DNA of 64,000 nt from Lingula anatina (GCF_001039355.2 NW_019775581.1:218257-282256); one strand, 5' to 3'; counted from the stretch's first letter, positions 37,785 through 49,791 are shown. The notes: generated from the letters alone by a model not told the origin. A program made the numbers and translations.

Positions 37785-39195
37785 AAGATCAACACTGAAT
37801 AATATTGCCAATAATAATAATAATTCATTACCGTCTCTTGTCATTATAAGCCTCGGTGCAAGATCAGAATTATGATGCTTTGAAATCTTACTTAAAATAT
37901 ATAAGGGTCCAGCTTAGTAACATAAAGTCTTTTCATTGGTGATCATCATATGGAAAACGCATTTATATAAAAACCTGAATTCACAAATAAGGCGAAGTAG
38001 TGACTCGAGACAATAAACCGTTTAAATTCCTTTCATTAATTTTAACATAAATTCTGCATCTGTTCCATTCGAAGGGATGGATGTGTAGATGGATTTTCTC
38101 AACGTTAGTACAGATAGGCAGTCTGTTTGACTGCCTATCATCCCGGTTTACCCCCTGGTTTATTTGACTGCCCGTCTGGCTATTTGTCTTCAGGGACGTC
38201 ATTCTCAATCTTTCCCATCTGCTGTCTGACCTGCGAATCTATTTTTTAAAATGCCACTAAAGTTGGTCTTAAACCCAATATCAAGCTGCACAAGGTTGTC
38301 ATAAGAATTGCGAATCAAATACTTACCAATTTCTTCCTCACATAAAAATCATTTTAAAATGAATTACACATATTCATCACTTTAACATGCTAAATGCGTG
38401 CTTTAAAGCGATTATCTTTCTGCAAGAAAATCTCAGGCCTATGAGAAAAGTGATCTGTAAGCTGAGTGATCATAATGAGATTTTTTCTTCCGTTTAAGAA
38501 CAACAAGTGTTGTTCTCTAAGTCATGAAAGAAAGAAAGCTTTGTTTGTTGAAATGTCTGATATTGTGCAATAACGACCCAACCCCCCTTCTTCCTTCTTC
38601 ATTACAGGTTCCATCGAAATAATTGAAACATTTATCTTGAAGGTTAAATATTTTGTTAAAACCGCTTTGACAGCATTTGAGACACCTATTTCATACCATA
38701 ACATGTTTTTCATAAAACGATTCTTGTTGATTTTGTTTTTATTTTCATCTTTAAACGACTAAATTCATCTTGTTAAAATTTCTTTCATTTTCAACGAACG
38801 CTTGTTTTAAATGATTTTGTCACAGTCCGTGCACTAAAGCAGAGTTATTCTAGACACGAAAAATAAAAATCGGAACCGGAAGGTAGGTTACTCAGGACAG
38901 TGCGCATGTTCCAATCCTCGGATTAACAAAAACATCGTTAAGCTTTGGATACCAATCAGTTTCTGTCAGTTCTTACTTCACATCAGAATCACGCAGAAAA
39001 AAAAACGTCTGTCAGAACAATGTTGCAATTTTTTATTTAAAAATCTGCAAGTCAGAACGAGACCAAAATAGTATCCAGCACAACCCTTAATGTACATGTA
39101 TTAGCTACTTCTTTAGTGTCGTTTTGACTATACAATGCAAAAACCTCAAGTAACTGCAATATTTATGCATCTTGATATGTTTCAATCTATTCCAG
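37785..39195. other. Intron of the structural-protein gene
   Basis: Holds a perfect 11-bp hairpin at 38113-38139 (GATAGGCAGTC with a 5-base loop). No exon seen. Confidence 0.5.
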
Positions 39196-39262
39196 TGCTC
39201 CACCTCCAGCAGGTGCCGTTGAGACCGACCCACAACCCCCTCCTCGACGCCCATATCGCAGG
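39196..39262 (+). CDS. Alternative second exon 2a (Pro/Arg-rich)
   Basis: A 67-base exon after TCTATTCCAG. With the preceding AA it reads Asn, then APPPAGAVETDPQ, then PPPRRPYRR, and ends at AGG/GTAATG in phase 0. Its start is a duplicate of the start of exon 2b 106 bases downstream. It cannot splice onward to exon 2b (phase clash and a 38-base intron), but it fits the phase-0 exon at 41050. The donor is moderate. Confidence 0.5.
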
Positions 39263-39301
39263 GTAATGACGTTTATAAATGTATCCACAATATCGTTTCA
39301 G

Positions 39302-40724
39302 TGCTCCACCACCTGCTGGGGCTATTGAGTCTGATGCTGGTGCTGCTGACCGCGCCAAGGCTGCTGCTGACGCCCGCGCCCGCGCCCAAGCTGAGGCTGC
39401 AAGACGTGCTCAAGCCCAAGCTGAGGCTGAAAGGCGCGCTCAAGCCCAGGCTGAGGCTGAGGCCCGTGCCCGTGCCCAGGCTGAAGCTGAAAGACGTGCT
39501 CAAGCGCAGGCTGAGGCTGAAGCCCGTGCTCGCGCCCAAGCTGAGGCCGAAGCCCGTGCTCGCGCCCAGGCTGAGGCTGAAGCCCGTGCTCGTGCCCAGG
39601 CAGAGGCTGAAGCCCGTGCTCGTGCTCAGGCTGAGGCTGAAGCCCGTGCCCGCGCCCAAGCCGAGGCTGAAGCCCGTGCCCGCGCCCAAGCCGAGGCTGA
39701 AGCCCGTGCCCGCGCCCAAGCCGAGGCTGAAGCTCGTGCTCGTGCCCAAGCCGAAGCTGAAAGACGCGCTCAAGAACAGGCTGCTGCTGAGGCTCGTGCC
39801 CGTGCTCAAGCTGAAGCTGAGGCTCGTGCTCGTGCCCAAGCTGAGGCTGAAGCCCGTGCTGCTGCTGAGGCCCGAGCTCGTGCACAAGCTGAGGCTCAGG
39901 CTCGTGCTGAGGCCAACGCACGTGCCGCTGCTGCTGCTCAGGCTGCTGCCGAAAATGCTGCCGCTCGTGCCCATGCTCAGGAAGCTGAATCTGGTCGTCT
40001 GTCTGGTGTGGCTGCTGCTGCTACCGATGCTGCCAATGCTGCCTTTGCCACATACGAGGCCAAGAAAGCCCAGTCTGACAGGGAAGCTGAGGCCGCCGCC
40101 GCAGCCACTGCTGCTGCTGATCGTGCCGAAGCTGCTGCCCAAGCCTCCAATCAAGCCAAAGACGATGCTGTTGCAAGAGCTGCCGCCGCTGCCAGTGCTG
40201 CTGACGAGGCTGCCACCGCTGCTGAAGCTGCTGCCGAGAAATACAACACTGCTAAAGCAGCCGCCGACGATGCTACATCCCGTGCTACTGAAGCTGCCGA
40301 TCTCTCCAGTAGTGCAGCCGCGGCCGCAGAGACCGCCAAAGCCGCCAAAACTGACGCCACCGCCAGAGCTGCTCAGCTTGCTGAGGCCGCCGCTGAAGCT
40401 CTTAGAGCTTCCCAACAAGCAGCAGGTGCCTACCACGCAGCCAAAGACGAGAAGGCTTCCCTTGTTGCCAAATCTAATGCAATTGATGCCCAGAGAGATG
40501 CCGAAGCTGCATCCAGACTGAATGTTAATATCTCCCGGCAGCGCGAAATTGCTGCCGCCCGTGCACGTGCTGCAGAGAGAGCACGTGCTCAGGCCGAGGC
40601 TGACGCTAGAGCCGCCGCTGCTGAAGCTGCTGCACGTGCTGCCGAAAGAGCCGCTGCTGCTGCTGCTGACTATTATAGAAGATTTTCTTTCCGTGGCTAC
40701 TACGGAAAGGCGCCATACTACTAA
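39302..40724 (+). CDS. Ala-rich decapeptide-repeat structural protein, exon 2b
   Basis: 473 codons in frame with the phase 2 donors of exons 1a/1b, starting [13 protein letters not shown] and ending at TAA 40722-40724. The upstream in-frame ATG at 39279 lies in the intron. Residues about 30-195 form about 16 tandem decapeptides of the type [10 protein letters not shown] or [10 protein letters not shown]. Ala is at every second position and Glu pairs with Arg at i and i+4, as in stable single helices. A longer Ala-rich region with Asp, Lys, Ser and Thr follows (about 200-430). The C-terminus is Tyr/Arg-rich: [18 protein letters not shown]. The composition suggests a secreted fibrous or matrix protein (shell, byssus, cuticle, chaeta or tube), but no family is recognised. 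DNA repeats of 30 bp, three identical in a row at 39641-39730, make copy number uncertain. Long ORFs in other frames here are shadows. Confidence 0.8.
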
Positions 40725-41049
40725 ATATGGGGTAGGGGCATTTGTGGCGCGGGAGGGATTTTAGGTAACGGATTGAAACATAATTTTTCATAAAGCGACC
40801 ATTTTGACCTCCTCAGTTTTGAAGAAACTACCTAGATGATGAACGTTTATTTATTAAATGTAAATACTAACAACCTCTAATCCATAAAGCATTGCGTTTA
40901 CTCTTTTTATTTTGTCTTCAGTCAAATGCGATTGATCTTTAAAAAACGATTTACTTTTTTACAGTCATTGTTTAGAGACATATCAGATCAACATCACCGC
41001 CTTCTTTCTATCCTGCCTCTATATTTGTCTTTTCTTTCAACATTTTCAG

Positions 41050-41067
41050 AGGTACCGCTACTACTAG
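41050..41067 (+). CDS. Possible tiny terminal exon RYRYY
   Basis: After CAACATTTTCAG the sequence reads AGG TAC CGC TAC TAC TAG, that is RYRYY and stop, in phase 0. Exon 2a ends in phase 0 with RRPYRR, so the join gives a basic Tyr-rich end matching the style of the long protein. The short isoform would be about 88-91 residues. The exon is too short for more than suggestive evidence. Confidence 0.35.
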   Translation, partial: RYRYY

Positions 41068-41203
41068 ATGGCGTGACGGTCGACTTAAAACACTGCGAGA
41101 TGAAGGGATCCAACAGACTACCCGTCTCAATGTCGAGGTGTTTTAACGTCATATCTTAACAAATGCATTCTCACATTTTATCAGTTGTGATATCAGGATG
41201 CAA

Positions 41204-41209
41204 AATAAA
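41204..41209 (+). terminator. Polyadenylation signal
   Basis: AATAAA 480 bases after the long-form stop and 137 after the RYRYY stop. It could serve both isoforms. Confidence 0.5.
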
Positions 41210-41305
41210 ATCTCTTATTGGTGTATTTAATATGTCATGAAGTTGTTTTATTTATTATATATATATATTCGTGTTTAAAAGCACATTATATATCTGCTAT
41301 AGGCA

Positions 41306-41477
41306 GGGGCGGATCCAGAAATATTTCCTGACAGTCTTCCATATTATATTTGATTATCCATTTTCCATTTTTGACCGTCTTCCGACAGAAAAAATTAGAT
41401 AGGCCTTCCCTTCAATGTAAACTTGAAAATCTGACCGTCTTCCGGAAGACCCAGAAGACGACCTAAATCCGCCCTTG
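41306..41477. mobile_element. hAT-like MITE with target duplication
   Basis: Ends GGGGCGGATCCAG and, complemented, CAAGGGCGGATTTAG. Flanked by ATAGGCA at 41299-41305 and 41478-41484. The interior repeats GACCGTCTTCCG. The AGGGGCGGATCCAG end is common in animal hAT-type elements. Confidence 0.65.
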
Positions 41478-41811
41478 ATAGGCATATTTATCACCTCACT
41501 GAGTAAAATTGGCCGGCTTGGCTTGTTGAAAAATGTGGGACATGGAATGATATCTAAATTCCCTTTAGCCTCATTAAGAGGGCTTCCGATATAAGAATTA
41601 CATGTTTTGGAAAGGCAATACATGTCAGGGACATTAAACATACATATAAAGCAAGTTCGGATTTCCATGGCCAGTAACTCATATGTATAGTTACGCGCGC
41701 AATTGCATACTTTTCCAAATGAGACGGCTGAGGGATTTTTATAGCACAGAGAGGATGCAGAAAAAGTTCGTTCATACTTCATTTTTCGTGTAATATTAAA
41801 AGATGCTCTTC

Positions 41812-41910
41812 GGATTTACTCTAGGTTATAATTTTTGATACTTTATGGTGGCGTTCGGTCGGGTTTTGTGGCAAGATTTTGACTTTAAACGCATCTTAAA
41901 CCGAGTGCGA
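41812..41910. repeat. Family D repeat, diverged partial copy
   Basis: Shares GGCGTTCGGT.GGGTTTTGTG and GACTTTAAACGCATCTTAA with 16740-16810. Confidence 0.5.
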
Positions 41911-42592
41911 AAAAATGAAAAAGAAAATTGAAAACAATCTCGAGCGGTACCCCATCTATATAATGTTAATTTCTCTGGAAAAAATTGGAGAACAATGCGA
42001 CTGCAATAATGCCCAAAATATTTTGTCTCTATAAAATATTCACAGTTTAAATTGGGTAATTACATATCCGACGTGCTTAGCCCTATAAGTATTAAATATT
42101 TGCAATAGAAATAGCAATGACAATAACGAAAATGCGATAAAACATCGGTTAGATGGAAGGGTCATGCCATCTTTTTAAGCTTTCATATCAAAATAACAGG
42201 ATTCACGATTGCTGAAAAAACAATGGATATTTGAGTAAAATGAAGGACGTTACGGTTTTTCGCACATGATGTTTTGCTATTCCTCTGTTTTCCTCACATC
42301 ACTACTATGTTTGGTACTTGAGCTATTAAAAATAGATTGAGATCAAACGAAAAAGGTATATTTAAATGTTCGGGCGGGAGAGAGGTAATGGACTGGTTCT
42401 AAGAATACAGCATTACTTTAAAAAATTAGTTCCAGTTGACTAACACTGGCAATCTTGTTTCTTTTTTTTGTATTGCTATTTTTACTTGCTAAAGGACCTA
42501 CACATACATTTATAAATAATAGAGATTTCATTTGAAGGATAAACGCTGTTCAATGATATTTGTAAATAAAATGATTACGAATGTACTTCCCG

Positions 42593-42613
42593 GGGGGGGG
42601 GGGGGGGGGGGGG
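42593..42613. repeat. Poly(G) tract
   Basis: A 21-base G run. Confidence 0.9.
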
Positions 42614-43174
42614 CAATGAACATACTGGAACAAACTAGAGAAGCCCTCACAGAGAGCGCAGACCTCCGCCAAGGACGATGCACTGATACATTGTGGTAGT
42701 TGAGTGGACATCCATTGCACAAGGTCAAGATAATCGGCCCTATCTATTGTGTTCAGATTCCTTTAAGCATTCTTGGATCTAGATGAGGATCCGGATCGCG
42801 AATTACAAATTCTATGATCACATTTAGGTTAGTCCATTACTGACCCATACAGCAAATTTCATCAAAATCTCCATAACCCTTTGAGTAAGGCTGGTAACAG
42901 ACCAATGAACAGACAAAAGGAAGTGAAATCATAGCATCCTTGGTGTCAATAACAAAGGTTTGAAATGTATAACTTTAGGTATACTAGTATGTTTATATTC
43001 CAAGAAAATCCCAGAATGAAGCGATTTTTAACACACACATACCAAAAGAATTCGTGAACAGTTAATTAAATTGGAATTTGTAGCACTGTCGATTTGGATA
43101 AACGACCTTCATCTCATTGGTTATATTCAACAGAGTTTTCTTAGCTCGACAAGCCGAACACAGAGAGATTGGCT
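42614..43174. other. No gene seen
   Basis: Sequence at about 42700-42960 has the look of a decayed repeat (CATCAAAATC.CCATAACCCTTTGAGTAA-like), but there is no second copy here. Confidence 0.35.
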
Positions 43175-43262
43175 TCAGGCCTACCCAACTACCAGCCTCG
43201 GCACCGCCTGATCTTGAATTCACCGGTAGATCGGACCACACTAGCCATTTTCAAGGTGCATA
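43175..43262. mobile_element. Fragment of the 637-bp palindromic element
   Basis: Starts TCAGGCCTACCCAACTACCA and follows one arm of 20305-20941 to CATTTTCAAGGTG, then diverges. Confidence 0.75.
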
Positions 43263-44514
43263 TCTTCTGGGCTTTATCTTCTCCACATTTTACATTTCGC
43301 ATTGTTTTCCGTTTTTACTTTATCTGTCCACTGTTGCACATCTAACGCACTGGCGCTGACGCTCGAGGTGTTCCTGTATACATCGCTCATGGTGTATATC
43401 TCACACATAATTAACCGCGCCATGCAACAACTATTCAGCGCGTGACTCGACGCAAGAGCGACTGAGTTTCAGAAAAGTTTTGAGATAATGTACATAAACT
43501 TCGAAATGAAATATAGGCAAAATGTCTGCATGCTTTTTAACGGATTTTAAATTCGTACTTTAAATAAAACGGAAAAAAATTCACCCTAAAAATGACGAAC
43601 TTGATTTGTAGTCTCCCAAACAATTTTAGGTGCGTTTTGAAAATCCAAATAGAAACGGCACCTTATTAATAAAACAGGAGTAGATCCAGCTAGTCAAAAT
43701 TCTAATTTCAAGAAGGAAATTTTAGTGTGATTTTTTCCAGAAACCGAAGGAGGGTGGGGTCAGGACCACTAAATCGGCCACTAAAAACAACTCATTTTTG
43801 ATAAGTGCGCCCCTCTTAGTTCATCTTCTAATATTAATTTTTATGGACTGAACACAAATATCTACTACAAATTGGTTGATATCAGCATCAGAAGTAGAGG
43901 ATCACAAATAACGGTGTCAGGACCTAAAAAAAATAAAGACTTCGACCATAATTCTTTTTATAAAAAAAGTTTACAATCGCATAACGCATAGCACTGAATC
44001 CACTTGTGACATATTCAACGGGCCGTAGCATTTCGTGCAGTCAGTTACAGATTTAAGGGAAAAAACATGCTTACGTTTAATTATGAAATACACGTGTTTC
44101 AAAGGTATAGTTCGTTGGAAATGATAAGGTGAGTTCAGGATAGTTACTCGAGAGGGAAAGAAGTACGTGATTACAGTTTCAGCTGAATGAAGGTCTCCTA
44201 TCTAACTGTGAGAATAACGGCTTTAAAAATAAATAATGAATAAATAAATCAAAATTACTTTGAATACAGCGCTCTAGGAGTGGATTCAAGTTTAAAACGT
44301 TTTTATGCCAAATGTTTTTTTTTTTTTTTTCAAATGAAGAATCAGAGCAGTGGCACACCTGTACATTAAGAAGAGGACATAATTTCACATGGTCCTCCAG
44401 GGCTTTTAAAATTAAACTTTTAAAATGCCTGTGAAGTTGTAATCGATCTTTTTTCCATATAAATTTCAACAAAGTTTCTCTGGGTCCCTACACAGGAACG
44501 AGGCTTTTGTACGG
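43263..44514. other. No gene seen
   Basis: AT-rich, with a T run near 44318-44331. Confidence 0.5.
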
Positions 44515-44867
44515 AGTATGCTCTCCAGACGATGGCCAGACTGTCTTATCTTGATATACTCTCTAACCCCCAACTGTGCATATTAGATCACGACAGAATC
44601 TAAACTTAGAACGTTGATATCTGACTGCACGTGACTGAAAGCATGCACTCGATCGAGTTTCAGATAAGCAACTACAATAACCGACGACTACAGGCGCGTA
44701 ACCAGTACGCAATTCAAACAGCAAGGGGCATCTTGGATTTTCATGAAAAAGTGATGTGTATATTTTGCGTATTTTACACTTTTTGAAGCAATGCTGCACA
44801 TTGGATTGATGCATCATTTATGTTCATTACGTATTTAATGATAAATTCAATTTCGAGAGTTTCGCAC
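44515..44867. repeat. Local direct duplication, unit 1
   Basis: Aligns with 45105-45447 in the same orientation: ATATACTCTCTAACCC, GGCTGCACGTGACTGAAAGC-like, CTACAATAACC, CAGTACGCA and CAATTTCGAGA, at roughly 15-25% divergence. Confidence 0.75.
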
Positions 44868-45104
44868 CGATTAAAAAAAGTTTCACTTGCTCAAAGTAAT
44901 AAGCCTATCCAGAAGGAGTGAGGGGGGGAAGGGCAAAGCACCCCCACCCCCACCCCCAGCTTCGGAATTATCCCCTTATAAGCTTTCTCCTTCTAGAAAA
45001 AAACTTGTAAATCGAAAACGAGACAAATACAATTACTTTTTCCACACGTCGGATACATGTGTCTCACATGTTATAATAGCAAAATAGTATTTTACCGTTT
45101 ATTA

Positions 45105-45447
45105 TGTTCTCCAGATGTTTAACTATCAGGAACTAATTTCCAAACCGGTCTTATCAAGATATACTCTCTAACCCTCAACTGTGCTGCACATATTAGATCT
45201 GGATAGAACCAAAACACAACATGTTGATATATGGCTGCACGTGACTGAAAGCATGCACCCGATCAACTGAAAGATAAGAAGCTACAATAACCAACAGCCC
45301 CGGGTGTGTAAGCAGTACGCATTTGGAGCAATGAAGGGCATCTTTCATTGATGCATTCGGCTTATTTATCATCATTTTGAAGCTATACGGTGATCTGTAT
45401 TCAGGTATAACTACGTATCATCATAATAGTATCAATTTCGAGATTTA
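45105..45447. repeat. Local direct duplication, unit 2
   Basis: Second unit of the pair, starting about 590 bases after the first. Confidence 0.75.
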
Positions 45448-45530
45448 ACTCTGACCTCCAGAAAACCGTCCAATTTCCCATGTCAGTGTACAATTCATTG
45501 GTAAAACTAAAGAGACAGACTTAAGGTGCA

Positions 45531-45534
<4 letters not shown>

Positions 45535-45568
<34 letters not shown>
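45535..45568. repeat. (CT)n microsatellite
   Basis: About 16 CT units. Confidence 0.95.
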
Positions 45569-45570
<2 letters not shown>

Positions 45571-47470
45571 CCACTCTTGTACCATCACATACATGTACAC
45601 ACACATTCGCGCACGTAGACGCAAGCACATTTCCAATAAACTTACCTTTGCGCTGTCATACCCCTTGACTTTTACAGATTACTGGAAACTGTTGAACATT
45701 GTTGTTGCCAGTATATAAAATTGAGAGGTATTTTCAAACTGGCAACACATTTCATATATAATAATTAATAATAATAATATTATTAAACAGCCTCACCCTG
45801 GGTAATCATTTGTAATTTATCAAATAGTTTTCAGATTTATTTTTTACACAGCCTGAACAGCTCAGCCATTGTGTATGTCCAGACTTTGTGTGCCTGATAG
45901 TCGAGTATGTCACAATCCGCACATGCAGCGTAACCGGGGACAAATGCCAGTGACCTCCCACCCCCTATTCTGAGACATGGGGTATCTTAAATAATTACAT
46001 GAAAATATGGTGGACCCGACGAACAAAAGATAAGAAAAAGAGTTTGCATCAGCCGCATATAAGATATAGACTACGTATGTTAAAAAACAAAGGAAATTAA
46101 ATATTATTATTATTACTTGCGAAAAAAAATCGCGAGAATATTGGCCTGCTGCTTTGTGTGTCTGTTATTATGATTACTAATTCTAAGCACGTCTGTATTA
46201 CCTGTTAAACTATGAACGTACTGTTATAGATTTTAACGGGGTTCTTTTCTCAAAATTAAAGACCTTTATGTGTCGCTTTGCTATTTAACGTTTTCCTATG
46301 TTGTCTGTTAGATTCTGAACAGCCGTCCGTACATGTTGAACATGAGCCGGTGTAATGTGACAGACAGCCCTAGATTTCGTCCCACTTAGGTCAGGCTAAA
46401 CCTAGCTAAATATTATGGAGGGCGGACTCTCTGTTACACGGGCCCTGAGTTTCGTTACACCGGCGTCCTGGCTGTGGGCAACAATGACCTTTGTTATTGT
46501 TAACCACACTTCCAGTGTTTCTTAACTTCTCTACCCAATGTGTGATTATCGCATGCCGATGTGGAATTTTTTTCCCGGGATATTTACGTTAAGATTGCCT
46601 CTGAACGAGAGCAACAAAGTCGCAAAATACAGTGCCACAATCTTTGTCCTCTCTTCGGCAGAAAAAATGCTCGTCGTAATCCATCTTTGTATCAAATAAA
46701 ACTTACAGGTATACTCTGTAACACTCTTGAAAATGTGAACCTTTACTACATATGTACCTCCCTTTTATTGTGCTCCACCCTGTTCATTAAAGAGTCCATT
46801 AGGTGTCGATATAGTTATCTTTATTATAAAAGACATCTGATCTTATTAAAGACATCTGATCTTTCGATATTTCCTGTGTAAAATCCTTCAAATGTCCCTC
46901 TAAATTAAAAATATATCCTATAGAGAAAGTTGCATTAATGAATGACGCCACTCGTGATGCAGATATAATTAATCCATCAATGTATCACCACCAAAATCTT
47001 ATCGATTTTCAGTCAGCCAATTTCGCAGGCATCGTGATAATTTTTATTAAGATCCACATAAAACGTTTCTGGGTAAGACTGCTAACTAGCAGGCCAACAA
47101 AAACAAAAAGGAAGCTCCTTGGTGGAGGCTATAAATACAATCAAATAAGAAGTCGCAAAACAAATAGGCCGTATTTTATCAAAATGTAAGCACTTTGAAT
47201 ACTACACCAAGTGGATAGGCACACAGCTATTGCCAATATAGAATTTCGAAAACCTGATTTCGAACTGCTCACACATGCGTCTGCTGCGTGTACAATCGGT
47301 CAGGACGGATGGTCCACGCAGAACGGGCCGTACATGTGACACCGGTAAGTGCCAGCCGTGAGGTACTCGCCAAGATGGCGAGTTCTGAAAAATTAATTAA
47401 AGCTGTATACCTTGTTCACACACATAGATAGTCGCAAACTCGAAAACAAGAAAGGCCTGTTAAGTTGGTG
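45569..47470. other. No gene seen
   Basis: At 46343-46463 a weak inverted repeat (GCCGGTGTAA and its complement) may be a small MITE. The ORFs at 46561-47189 are unrecognised. Confidence 0.4.
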
Positions 47471-47964
47471 CTTAAAGGGATAACAACTGCTCCTAAGTTA
47501 TTCATATTTCACAATAAATGCATTGTAAACAGCTCACAGAAATATAATAAATTCCATTTTAACTAACCATTGGTTAGTATGGGCAAATTGTCCTTTACCC
47601 CAGGAAAATTCATCGATCTGTATATTAGTCCTATGAATAAGTCCTGCAAGTTTTAAAGCAAAATATGACACAGCCATCATATTATCCGTGTAACGGTGGA
47701 TAAAATATGCTGAAAAAAAAACAACAAAAAATCACATCTTTTGTAAAAATGGTCCGATCTAGCTGATTTTCGAAGTCGACCTGTATTTCAGTAAGATTGA
47801 TCACTCCTATGAGTTTCAAGACAATCGGCATATAGGTTTACCTTAATAAAATTATAAAATGTGTTGTCAGTTTTGATATATGCTGAAAAAAGCAAATAAA
47901 ACAGCATAACTGATCATGCTGATTTTGGAACTCTACCTGTATTTTATGAATATCCATCAGTTCC
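47471..47964. repeat. Family C fragment and diverged tandem units
   Basis: Starts CTTAAAGGGATAACAACT and carries the AACCATTGGTTAGTATGG and CAGGAAAATTCAT blocks of the family C element. Two diverged units of about 170 bp follow (47700-47960), each with TATGCTGAAAAAA, a CTACCTGTATTT-like block and an ATCA.TCCTATGAG-like block. Confidence 0.5.
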
Positions 47965-48310
47965 TTAAAGCAATATTAACTCTTTGTTTCGGCCAAAAAA
48001 TGAATTTTCCTGGAGTAAACAACAATTTTCCCATGCTTACCAATGGTTAATGAATCCATTTTTACATTCAAAGTTAGTCCCTGGTTTTTTTCTAAAAAGT
48101 TTGGTTTTTTGTTAAAATCTCTTAAGAGATTTTAACAAAGTATAGACATCAATGGAGGTTACGTGGTCTAAAGACAAGTTCAAATATCAGAATAAAAGCT
48201 ATAACTGCTGTTTTTGTGGTAAAACAGAATATATTATATTTCTATGAGTTATTCACAAGGTTTTTATTGTGAAATATAGGTATCATACAAAGAGTTATTA
48301 TGCCTTTAAG
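47965..48310. mobile_element. Family C MITE, copy 1
   Basis: About 346 bp. Ends are TTAAAG...TATTAACTC and its complement GAGTTATTATGCCTTTAA. An internal perfect dyad GTTAAAATCTC/GAGATTTTAAC is centred near 48123. Confidence 0.75.
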
Positions 48311-48443
48311 TTTAAAGACAATAGGTAAGACAGTTTCCACTTATCGTGTTAGCACTGAAAGAGCACGGCGACAGCGACGACGGCGACGGCCACGACAGAC
48401 GCAGATGATGGCTTTATGTACAAACACATCTGTACATAAAAAT

Positions 48444-48445
<2 letters not shown>

Positions 48446-48505
<60 letters not shown>
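48446..48505. repeat. (TA)n microsatellite
   Basis: About 30 TA units. Confidence 0.95.
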
Positions 48506-48508
<3 letters not shown>

Positions 48509-48659
48509 CATTTACCTCCAATACCTCTTACGAAATTCAAAAAACATGTCCCAGTCACTTCTGGATCATTGTTGGTGTGGCTCACCATAAGCCAATAAAC
48601 TTCTGAAACCTTTAGTAAATGAGATATTCAATCGTTTACATATGCAGTTATTATTATAA

Positions 48660-48700
48660 TTTTTTTTTTTTTTTTTTTTTTTTTTTGGGGGGGGGGGGGG
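48660..48700. repeat. Poly(T)-poly(G) tract
   Basis: 27 T followed directly by 14 G. Confidence 0.95.
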
Positions 48701-49292
48701 CATTCAATGAATTTCTGATGGCCAATGTTAATACATAATGTATGCACATTTTTAATCCAGCTAAATATAAAACAACCTGACAGGTTTAATAACCTTAAAG
48801 CTTACCCATCTATAGCCCCATGTATTGTAAATTCAGAGTGTTTTAATTTATCATATCCATCAATATGTACAAGGTACTGAGAACCATTATTTGTGTAATC
48901 CCTGCGTCTTAATCCCTTTGGGGATCTTTGCTCCACACCTGCTGGGCCCATCAGCTACAGGAGCTTCATCACATTACACCTTAGCAGTTAAAGATTTTCA
49001 ATAATTGTCGTTTTATCTTGTTTGCGCACTGCACAAATGAGCGCTTTTACTTGCAGAAAGTACAACAGCTTAGTGCAGAGCAGAAAAATTTCCTGTACCT
49101 TTGTACAGAAATACCATACTTTTTCTTCAGTCTGGAGCACATACCACGATAACCAGAACATCTGCCAGCTGCTCCTTCAAGTTCTTCCTGTAAAGGTTTT
49201 ATATCAGAACAGACTTTGAAAATGGATGTGCTTGTTTTTTTAGCTTATTTGATGGAAGGTAACAATTAGAGTAATAACGATAATAAATCTAT

Positions 49293-49639
49293 TTTAAAGG
49301 GATAATAACTCTTCGTATGAGATCTATATTTCACAATAAAAACATTGTGAACAACTCATAGAAATATAATGTATTCTGTTGTACAAGAAAAATGGCAGTT
49401 ATAGCTATTATTCTGATATCTTAGCTTGTCTTCAGAGCACGTGACCTCCATTGATGGCTATACTCTGTTATAATCTCTTAAGAGATTTTAACAAAAAACC
49501 AAACTTTTTAGAAAAAAACCAGGGACTAACTTTGAATGTAAAAATGGATTCATTAACCATTGGTAAGTATGGGAAAATTGTTGTTTACTCCAGGAAAATT
49601 CATTTTTTGGCCAAAACGAAGAGTTATTATCCCTTTAAG
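49293..49639. mobile_element. Family C MITE, copy 2 (inverted)
   Basis: Reverse complement of 47965-48310 with cleaner ends: TTTAAAGGGATAATAACTC and its exact mirror GAGTTATTATCCCTTTAA. The same internal CTCTTAAGAG dyad is present. Confidence 0.8.
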
Positions 49640-49791
49640 ACTTAAATCTATTTCAAAGTTTTTAGCGACTTTACATTAAAGCAAGTACACAAAAGACATC
49701 TTCACAAGATTGTAGATAAAAAACGGCCTAGTTCTCGCATAAAAAAAAACAATTACAATTTTGATAATCAATAAACACAGCCTAGGGCCCC

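Noticed and set aside
39273-40521. Long ORFs in other frames and on the opposite strand over the Ala-rich exon (199-406 codons)
   Set aside because: The 30-bp periodic, GC-rich codons keep all frames open. Only the frame starting APPPAGAIE has matching splice phase, a signal exon and a sensible Tyr-rich end.
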